DNA from: Siphonodentalium dalli | Taxonomy: Eukaryota > Mollusca > Scaphopoda > Gadilida > Siphonodentaliidae | NCBI GenBank assembly: GCA_032622095.1 | Contig: CP136067.1 | Coordinates: forward strand, 63,066,893 to 63,130,892 | DNA: 64,000 nt | Direction: 5' to 3' | Part shown: positions 57,321-64,000 of the stretch, in pieces | Layout: the number at the start of each line of letters is the position of its first letter | Position numbering within the stretch: position 1 is the first letter of the stretch | Program-made: the position numbers and the translations under genes | Notes under the pieces: model-generated | Databases searched by the model: none | What the model saw: the letters and a program-made list of their open reading frames with translations, nothing else | Told to the model about the DNA's origin: nothing

Positions 57321-58602
57321 AGTATTTAAGATTTAAGACTACATTTAATACTCATATTTAAATTCACACAGTACTATTTTTGGAACACCCATCGGTGTGC
57401 GAATATAAAACTGAGCGAAAAAATAGTATGACTTCTGAGTTAATTAACTAATTAACCACAGGGAAAACAAGATCGAGGATTATGCTAATGAAGTACATAC
57501 ATTACAAAAGGTTGGACACTGAATGGATAATTATGCATATACATCAATCAATCAAATTACCAATATCAGAAATTAAAAACCATCATTCAATGCCAAGCGA
57601 TGTACAAATCATGGTATTCCTTAAAGTTGACGATAGTGAAATTCTTGTAAGAAATACACATATCCTACATTGTATGTGCATGAATGCATCCCCCATATCC
57701 ACTACCCTGGGTACCGTGATCATACAGTCTGAGTTAGTTATGTCATCACAACCTGCAGCCATGCCTTTGTGTTGATTTTTCTGAAGTAAAAAACTGTTGC
57801 CTTCACGGTTGTGTAACTTGTGTTTTTATTTGTTCTAATTTATTTCACTGATGTCCAGTCCATAACTATTTCAATATATGTTAATTATTGGAGCAATTAA
57901 ACATCCATCATCGCAACAAAATGATGATGCAGTTATGGTCTAAGAGATGTAAAATCTGCCGCGATCGTGTTTAATATACACATGTGTCTTCAGAAACGAC
58001 AAAGAACTGAAATTGTCATCAGATCCAGGACTTTAACGAAAATATTTTTGTTAGTTTTGAATTCGCACAGATATGTGCATGAATTTAAAGTGTGCAATGT
58101 CAAAACTGAGTGAAAAATAGTACTGCGCAAATTTAAATAGGAGTAAGGTAAATTACTAGGCCATATTAAAGTCATACTTTTGCAGTTTCTTACCAGATGA
58201 TCTGAGGATGGGCCCCGGAAGTCAACAACTGTAACAGATATAGCATAGATCAGTTTATCAGGCATTAATCCACATTTTGCCATGTTTTATATTATACTTA
58301 TAATCTCTAGGAATTATGATGATTAATATTCTAACAACCCTCATCCTTCCAATACGAATTAAGTTCACTTCTCAGTAATTGCACATGCTTATGGTATCCA
58401 TGTTTGATCCTATAATTTAAAGGAAACAGTCACTTGTGAGGGATATACTTCATTTCACATCATGTTGGTCACTCATATGATATCGCATGGTCATGTTCTC
58501 AACAGATCAGTGTGTGCGATTAGTGTATGGATGATGCTGAACCCATGTTCACCATTTCTTCCTAATATTCACACAAAAACGTTTTATCTGTCATTGTTGA
58601 AG
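57321..58602. other. Intronic sequence with a possible MITE at 57356-58138
   Basis: ATTTAAATTCACACAGTACT (57356) is inverted as AGTACTGCGCAAATTTAAAT (ending 58138). AAAACTGAG(C/T)GAAAAA(A)TAGTA occurs near both ends in direct order. Open frames inside (57482-57775 plus, 57990-58283 minus) are not recognisable. Confidence 0.5.
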
Positions 58603-58747
58603 GTGCACCTGATGGTAAATCAGCTTTCATTCGCCATAAACTATCAACTGGTCAACACTAACCAGATGGCTGCTCTGAAAAGTGTGTCAGCATTTTGTGA
58701 GCAAAAGATAGAAATAACTTGTGGCGGATACCCGGTTTATTCTTTTG
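58603..58747 (+). CDS. Exon C3: middle of the third Caspr-type module
   Basis: Acceptor GTTGAAG at 58602 (weak tract), donor GTAAGT at 58748, 48 codons plus one base. The peptide has S-F-A-I-N-Y-Q-L-V-N, M-A-A-L-K-S-V-S-A-F-C-E-Q and I-E-I-T-C-G. It parallels exon B2 and the Caspr segment with YxVxxxYxAS, an IxAI helix, YCEQ and a second Cys. Joined in phase 0 to exon C2 it gives the expected spacing from the H-D of C2 to the first Cys. The start is uncertain: the open frame extends upstream and another AG occurs at 58621-58622. A 12.6-kb intron with two mobile elements separates it from C2. Confidence 0.68.
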
Positions 58748-59997
58748 GTAAGTCCTGTTACATAGTATCATAGTTCCTGATCAGGGTGAGGATGTACGCC
58801 ATGAAGAATATAATTAGACACATTTCTGTTAATTATAAATATGTAATATTATGAACATGAAGTCATATTATTGCCAACAGTGATTTCGTGAAGTGAGTTA
58901 CAAATCTTGTTTTTGCTGTATTTTCCTTTTGTATTCTTAAATTTTATTTTTAGGTTACCCGGTATTAGAAAATAGACAAATACACAGACATCGAGAATAT
59001 CCACAAAAATATCATTTTAAGTTGAAAACGTGTACAAACGACCATTAATATAGAGAACGGTCTTTATTATTTGGGAAACGAAAGCACGAATGCTCTTTAT
59101 CAGAGATGATCATTATATAAAACGCTCTTTATCGGAGATGATCATTATATCATAGAACGCTCTTTATCAGAGATGATCATATTTATAGAACGCGCTTTAT
59201 TGGAGATGATCATATTTATCGAATGCTCTTTATCAGAGATGATCATATTTATAGAACACTCTTTATCGGAGATGATCATTATATAGAATGCTCTTTATCA
59301 GAGATGATCGTTATATAGAATGCTCTTTATCAGAGATGATCATTATATAGAACGCTCTTTATCAGAGATGATCATTATATAGAACGCTCTTTATCAGAGA
59401 TGATCGTTATATAAACGCTCTTTATCAGAGATGATCATTATATAGAATACTCTTTATCAGAGATGATCATTATATAGAATGCTCTTTATCAGAGATGAAC
59501 GTTATATAGAATGCTCTTTATCAGAATTGATCGTTATATAGAACGATGATCATTATATAGAACGCTCTTTATCAGAGATGATCATTATATAGAACGATGA
59601 TCATTATATAGAACGCTCTTTATCAGAGATGATCATTATATAGAACGCTCTTTATCAGAGATGATCATTTGAATTTTTTGCTTGCCTGAAAATTCACTAT
59701 CTAATTATTTTCTGGTATAGGAAACATCATCAAATTGGACCATGGATCTCTAAGTATGAAATACTGGCCGTGGCTGTTACTTTTTAGCCTCAACTAATGT
59801 CGAGCCAAGAGACCTGAACTCTGAAGATTTCATGTACAACTTATCCATCGTGAGTCAAAATGGCCGTAGCGGTTTCAAATATTTCAATAGTTTAGCTCAG
59901 CATATTCGTCATATACAATATCAGAAAACAACCAAAGAGGAATATGTATTTAGATGCTCGAATTTCAAGCATCTCGATTTTTCCATTTTTTTTTCAG
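58748..59997. other. Intron between exons C3 and C4
   Basis: 1.25 kb, GTAAGT...TTTTTTTTCAG, largely occupied by the 32-bp tandem array. Confidence 0.6.
59051..59669. repeat. ~32-bp tandem array, about 17 copies
   Basis: Consensus unit AGAACGCTCTTTATCAGAGA followed by TGATCATTATAT. Units vary (CATATTTATAG, CGTTATATAG). Two short units lack the CTCTTTATCAG part. TGATCA and the ATATA steps make it partly self-complementary. No spacers, so not a CRISPR. Confidence 0.92.
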
Positions 59998-60057
59998 GGA
60001 GATCATCAAGAATCTACTGGACGAACATTGATAATAAGAACCGGACATATTTGGCAG
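59998..60057 (+). CDS. Exon C4: W-rich loop of the third Caspr-type module
   Basis: The acceptor has a long pyrimidine tract (TTTTTTTTTCAG at 59997); donor GTACTG at 60058. Two leading bases complete a Gly with C3, then R-S-S-R-I-Y-W-T-N-I-D-N-K-N-R-T-Y-L-A and one base. The Y-W-(T/I) pattern and its distance from the last Cys of C3 match exon A1 (L-T-Y-W-I-D) and the Caspr WWV loop. At 60 nt the exon is short, so the evidence is splice quality, phase and position. The C-x-C-G half should follow. Confidence 0.62.
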
Positions 60058-60532
60058 GTACTGTGTTATGATTTTGTGTAAATCGATTTTCAAAGTTTGA
60101 ATTGCTGTCACAAATGAAATTTATGGTGTACAGTGGAAAACTTCACATCATTGGATACCTTAATGTGTTAACTAAAATAAAAAAGGTATGGATGGCTTTG
60201 GAATGACTTTCAGAACATGTATGAGCATTTATAGGTTGTGTCAACACGTTTAAGTACACGTTTAAGTAAATTATTGTTAAAAAATATTTATTTTGTAATG
60301 AGGTCAAAGGCCTCTGAGCAGACAGGGAGATTGACGACACAATTTATTCGGTAGATTTCGCTAGTTTCCAATAGGATATCTCGACTTCGATTCATTCAAT
60401 TTCGCCGAGTTTCAAATGAAAGCAAATTTTATTGCCAATAAGACACATCTGAGGATATTTTAGAATATAGTAGGGTTTTGATAGTTGGTGTGGTTTTAGC
60501 CAAAATCGATCATTTGAGCCTTTACACTGGTA
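60058..60532. other. Intron after exon C4
   Basis: AT-rich, nothing recognised. Confidence 0.5.
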
Positions 60533-60730
60533 TAGTCTATATTGGTATTTTAGTAATTTTCCCCAGGGGCCTGTGATTTAAATGAGTACCAAAATCACTG
60601 TAAAAAAATTACTACTTGAGAGATAGATATATCGTGCACACCATAATAATGTCTTGCCTCAGCAATTGGAACGAAACTAGTTCATGTCACAGGTCCCTGG
60701 GGAAAATTACTAAAATACCAATATAGACTA
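60533..60730. mobile_element. ~200-bp MITE with ~45-bp inverted ends plus an adjacent extra end
   Basis: TAGTCTATATTGGTATTTTA plus GTAATTTTCCCCAGGGGCCTG (60533) is inverted at TCACAGGTCCCTGGGG ... CAATATAGACTA (60687-60730). A third copy of the end, in the direct sense, starts at 60739 and runs to about 60782. Both direct copies are preceded by CACTG(G/A). Confidence 0.8.
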
Positions 60731-60782
60731 CACTGATATAGTCTATATTGGTATTTTAGAAATTTTTCCCAGGAGCCTGTTG

Positions 60783-61323
60783 CTCACTTAGCACTCACAA
60801 AAGTTGTGTAATTACCTGATTTATGGAGCTCTCCTACCTGCATATTGGAAATTGGCAATATATAAGTGTCAGGTGAAATATGAACTCATCCCCCCATCCA
60901 TTAAAGTTGGTCTTCTGATATACTCATTTCAGCTGCTAAGCTAATGGTTGGAAGGATATTAAAAGCAAATCAATCTAGCACTTACAAAATAAGCCACCAT
61001 GCAGTGAAGTAATGCATATAATGAATTAAAGGTGTCATGTCCATGTGCATTAATTTCCGATATACTACTTTAATACTGTGAATAATTTGTGGAATATATG
61101 TGTTCATGCAGGAGATAAGCGGCCAATCACAATATACCATCAATGTGTTCATCAATGAACACCATATTAGTCGCTCCCAGACACCTGACCTCTAACAATA
61201 GTGTGAACAGCTTTATATTTACCTAAAATGTAAACATAGCACAGTCCATGCAAGTTGCTAATAAGGGCAGGTGGCCAAATGATCCAGAAGAAGTGTCCAT
61301 TCACTCAAACTATTGTGTTACAG
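60783..61323. other. Intronic sequence, no gene seen
   Basis: Nothing recognised before the acceptor-like TGTGTTACAG at 61323. Confidence 0.5.
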
Positions 61324-61445
61324 ATGTCCCTGTGTGGATCAATGGCAGTTTGAAGATGGACACCTTGTAGCAGCTACATGGCAGCTATGATTGTTCCAAG
61401 AGTACACACACTAAATGTGTTTGCAAAATAGACGCACACGTCTGG
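61324..61445 (+). pseudogene. Possible exon C5: degenerate C-x-C-G/C-N-C-D part of the third module
   Basis: After an acceptor (TTACAG) in the phase required by C4 the frame reads D-V-P-V-W-I-N-G-S-L-K, then a stop at 61368, then H-G-S-Y-D-C, K-C-V-C-K-I-D and W, and a stop at 61446. The Cys spacing C-x9-C-x-C followed by D and W parallels C...CNCD...W of intact modules. The place of the first C-x-C-G is taken by the stop and a Leu codon. Either module C is decaying here, or the protein ends at 61368, or the match is chance. Confidence 0.3.
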
Positions 61446-61782
61446 TAGCTGGCATAATTATGCCTCAGCATTTGATATGCATAAACACCTTGTTATATGG
61501 TATGAGCCTCTACTGAGCTGGACTATGAATCTGTCTTCGAATTGACATTTTCTTATCTAGACCAATCAGGGGTGATATCTGAAATGTTTCTCATACCGTT
61601 TCTTCCTTGCGAGGGTCATTATTAGTTGATTCGATAGTTCATTCTATATTAGCACGGTGTTCATTTCCGCTCTGATTGCCTGGTCCTGTAATTGGTGATG
61701 TGTCTATTGTTTGGTGGTTGCATATGCATAGGTGGTGTGTGGAGTGAGTCACTCGAAATTGGGTTGGGCGAAGCCTTGCCTC
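61446..61782. other. No gene seen
   Basis: Nothing recognised. Confidence 0.5.
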
Positions 61783-61790
61783 AGTTTTAC

Positions 61791-62666
61791 AGGGTTCCCG
61801 CGGGTCCTTGAAAACCCTTGAATACCCTTGAATTTAAAAATCATTGTTCAAGGGCCCTTGAAACCCTTGAATTCCAGTACCAGCCCTTGAAAACCCTGGA
61901 AACATCCAATTCTCGCCGATCGCATAATGAAGTTAAATTAATATAACTCGCGGTGCTCCGTAATACGGAACCAAAGTAACACTTCGGTAATTTCCGCTGG
62001 GTTCCGTCTGTTTACGTCGGTTCATTTAGACTTGTGCATGCTGATGTAAGCGGCTCTCTGATTGGTTGTCACTACTTCGGTTCTCTATTTTCCACTAATC
62101 ATGTCGCGCATACCATAGAAGATGTGTTAGTGTAGGAATACGTGATGCGACTGGGGAAAACCCTGCGCTATTTTTCGCTTTCGTCTGCAGACGATAAAAC
62201 AAAATAATCATAATGCCCAGCGGAAAGTGCAAATATAATCAAAACTGGAAAACAAACACAAATTATAGTAATTGGCTTGAACTTTTGAAGCCGTTGAAGG
62301 CAATAAATTTTTGGCGAGATGTCGTCTGTGCAGAAAAGATATTGATGTAAGCAACATGGGCGAGTCTGCGTTAAAATCTCACACAACGTCCGCCAAACAT
62401 AGTCATTTAAAGATGACAAGTTGATGTAGAAATATATTAGTTACAGTAGTAAGACTGTACCTGTACTACCACACTGTGACAGATTCACAGAAACAAGGTC
62501 GAATACTATTTACATAATTATTGTATTATTGATTTATATTGACACATGACTGTCCTTGAAAACCCTTGAAATTTGAGTATATGCCTCCTTGAAAACCCTT
62601 GAATTTTGGCCCCCTACACTCCTTGAAAACCCTTGAATTTCATATGAAAATAGGTGCAGGAACCCT
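61791..62666 (+). mobile_element. 876-bp hAT-type element rich in CCTTGAAAACCCTTGAA
   Basis: The tips AGGGTTCC (61791) and GGAACCCT (62666) are inverted. The flanks AGTTTTAC (61783-61790) and GGTTTTAC (62667-62674) match at 7 of 8 positions, the length of a hAT target duplication. Both ends carry repeated CCTTGAAAACCCTTGAA phrases, about four at each side. A BED-finger remnant lies inside. It is a deletion derivative of an autonomous hAT. Confidence 0.82.
62213..62424 (+). pseudogene. BED zinc-finger remnant of a hAT transposase
   Basis: ATG at 62213 gives M-P-S-G-K-C-K-Y-N, W, Y-S-N-W-L. After a frameshift near 62305 the reading continues R-C-R-L-C-R-K-D-I-D, S-N-M-G-E-S-A-L-K-S-H and S-A-K-H-S-H-L-K before a stop at 62422. 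This is the usual N terminus of one hAT group: a KCKFN start, an aromatic WL block, then CxxC and SHxxSxKH ligands of the BED finger. All the catalytic part is deleted. Confidence 0.8.
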
Positions 62667-62779
62667 GGTTTTACTACCTTTCGAAGATTGTACAATGTTT
62701 GTCGAAGCGTGGTCGGCAGGTATGCGAGGACATCCTTCAAATGTTTATGAGCATCCGGCACCGGTGGGTATTTCATACA

Positions 62780-63655
62780 TTTTTGTCCCCTGTAAAATTT
62801 ATTTTCGGGGGACTATTGTAATCAGCTCCGTCCGTACGTCCGTGCATCCGTGAGTCCGTCCGTCCGTCCGGAGTTATAACTCCAGTAATTGTCATCCAAT
62901 TTGATTGAAACTTGGTATGTAGGTGTCTCAACCAAGCACACAGGTGCTCTGCAATTCTGGGTTTGATCCGATGTTCTTTTATGGAGTTATTTCCCTTTTT
63001 TCAACGTTTTTTTTACTTAGAACTTTTCTCACTTTTTCTGTTTCCGGATGATATCTCAAGTTTGGATCGTTTAATTTCAAATACCGTTATTGTGTGGATC
63101 AGTCATATCAAGATACAGATTGAGTTCGAATTTGAGTTTGATCCGATGATTTTTCCTAGAGTTATGGACTTTTTTCGACTTAGAAAATTAAATTTCTTCT
63201 TTTTTCTTTGGTTTCCGGATGATAACTCAAGTTTGGACTGTTCAATTGAAAATCCCGTTTTTTTGTGAGTTATTGATATCAAAATACAGGTCAAGTTCGA
63301 ATTTGAGTTTGATCCGATGATTTTTCTCAGAGTTTTCGGCTTATTTCCCTTTTTTCAACTTTTTTTTACTTAGAAATTTTCTCACTTTTTCTGTTTCCGG
63401 ATGATATCTCAAGTTTGGATCGTTTAATTGCAAATACCGTTATTGTGTGGATCAGTCATATCAATATACAGGTTGAGTTCGAATTTGAGTTTGATCCGAT
63501 GATTTTTCCTAGAGTTATGGACTTTTTTCGACTTAGAAAATTCAATTTTCTTCTTTTTTCTTTGGTTTCCGGATGATAACTCAAGTTTGGATTGTTTAAT
63601 TGGAAATTCTGTTTTTTTCCCAGAGTTATGGGCCGTTCGACTTTGAAACTTTTTT
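62780..63655 (+). repeat. GTCC-headed repeat followed by a 351-bp composite tandem unit
   Basis: TTGTCCCCTGTAAAATTTAT and GGGGGACTATTGTAATCAGC lead to (GTCC)n at 62828-62870, then GAAACTTGGTATGTAGGTGT. TTTCTGTTTCCGGATGATAT occurs at about 63036 and 63387, and TTTGGTTTCCGGATGATAAC at about 63207 and 63558, so the full period is about 351 bp made of two related halves. Each half has CAAGTTTGGAT/CTG, GAGTTCGAATTTGAGTTTGA and AGAGTTATGGAC. Frames over it are not genes. Confidence 0.85.
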
Positions 63656-64000
63656 TTTTATAATATTCTGTATGAGGGTACCTTCATGGTGTAATCAACT
63701 CCTCCTACAGTTTTGATCGTAGATATTTGAAACTTCAGAGTATTGTTACCCACATATTGCAGAAGTGCAACATGTATATAGATGACGGAATTTTTTTTTT
63801 TTTAAGGAATTATTAATCCTTTCGACTTAGAACATTTCAACATTTTTTTAAATTTCTTTTAACAAAGCGGCCATCGACATTTTTTAAAATTTCTTTAACA
63901 AAGCGGCCATCGACTTGCCACATTGTCGGGGGACACTGTGGTCGGCCGACCTTTTATTCATTTCAGTATTGATACCGGTATGTCTATATTTTCACCACAA
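63655..64000. other. Window end with a 38-bp tandem pair
   Basis: ACATTTTTTAAATTTCTTTT plus AACAAAGCGGCCATCGAC is repeated at 63840-63914. Otherwise nothing recognised. Confidence 0.6.

Larger units (their letters stand above)
1519..60057 (+). other. Multi-exon gene with tandem Caspr/neurexin-IV-type fibrinogen-like modules (gene extent, partial)
   Basis: This is the envelope of the exons listed separately. Reading the exons in order gives: end of module A (1519-1624, 2467-2662), complete module B (26329-26497, 27082-27205, 41357-41660), and most of module C (44445-44555, 45872-45960, 58603-58747, 59998-60057). All junctions are phase compatible: A2 ends with one base and B1 starts with two, B1 ends with two and B2 starts with one, and so on. 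Each module shows the family order: a DC(D/E)T start, an IDxDG/IDPD stretch, a Y/H-C-(D/E)-M block, a Cys-Cys middle, a W-rich loop, C-x-C-G, C-N-C-D, LLP/HLP and G-x-L-(K/R)-C. In Caspr proteins this domain is extracellular and normally occurs once. Signal peptide, laminin G, EGF and membrane parts would lie outside the window or be absent. The product is probably a secreted or surface protein; its function is unknown. Confidence 0.75.

Noticed and set aside
59051-59669. CRISPR-like array
   Set aside because: Units are contiguous without unique spacers and the DNA is eukaryotic; this is an ordinary short tandem repeat.

Overview
The window looks like AT-rich nuclear DNA of an invertebrate animal, most likely a lophotrochozoan such as a mollusc. 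I infer this from spliced animal exons with GT/AG borders, neurexin-IV/Caspr-type modules, very long repeat-filled introns, abundant Helitron, hAT and palindromic elements, and dispersed repeats headed by GTCC or GTCT runs of a kind common in bivalve and gastropod genomes. The species call is an inference; no single diagnostic gene is present.

One plus-strand gene runs through most of the window. Its exons lie at 1519-1624, 2467-2662, 26329-26497, 27082-27205, 41357-41660, 44445-44555, 45872-45960, 58603-58747 and 59998-60057, with a possible last exon near 61324. Exon phases fit each other across introns of about 23.7, 14.2 and 12.6 kb. The translation gives at least three consecutive fibrinogen-like modules of the contactin-associated-protein (Caspr/neurexin IV) type: the end of module A, a complete module B, and most of module C. 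Neither the start of the protein nor a membrane segment is in view.

The introns are a museum of mobile DNA. At 3.5-14.5 kb there are a 241-bp satellite with two alternating monomer types, a 3.7-kb element with 99-bp inverted ends, and a ~154-bp satellite in which two Helitrons sit at the same target position in opposite orientation. A third Helitron lies at 15.5-18.2 kb. At 18.6-22.6 kb is a 4-kb element with ~1-kb inverted arms around a minisatellite. At 23.0-24.7 kb is an inverted-repeat element built from a GATGGCTA/TAGCCATC motif. A tandem pair of tRNA-derived SINEs lies at 25.6-26.1 kb, a 1.4-kb hAT-type element with a perfect 8-bp target duplication at 33.15-34.5 kb, and a 2.3-kb inverted-repeat element at 41.8-44.1 kb.

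The last long intron (46-58.6 kb) carries a broken multi-domain gene at 47.1-50.46 kb. It belongs to a multicopy invertebrate family and ends in what looks like a PIN/FEN-type nuclease domain. The same intron carries a truncated BED-finger hAT transposase at 54.9-55.8 kb. The right end (59-64 kb) holds a ~32-bp tandem array, a small MITE, a degenerate hAT element with a BED-finger remnant, and a 351-bp composite repeat. No rRNA gene, functional tRNA gene or CRISPR array was seen.
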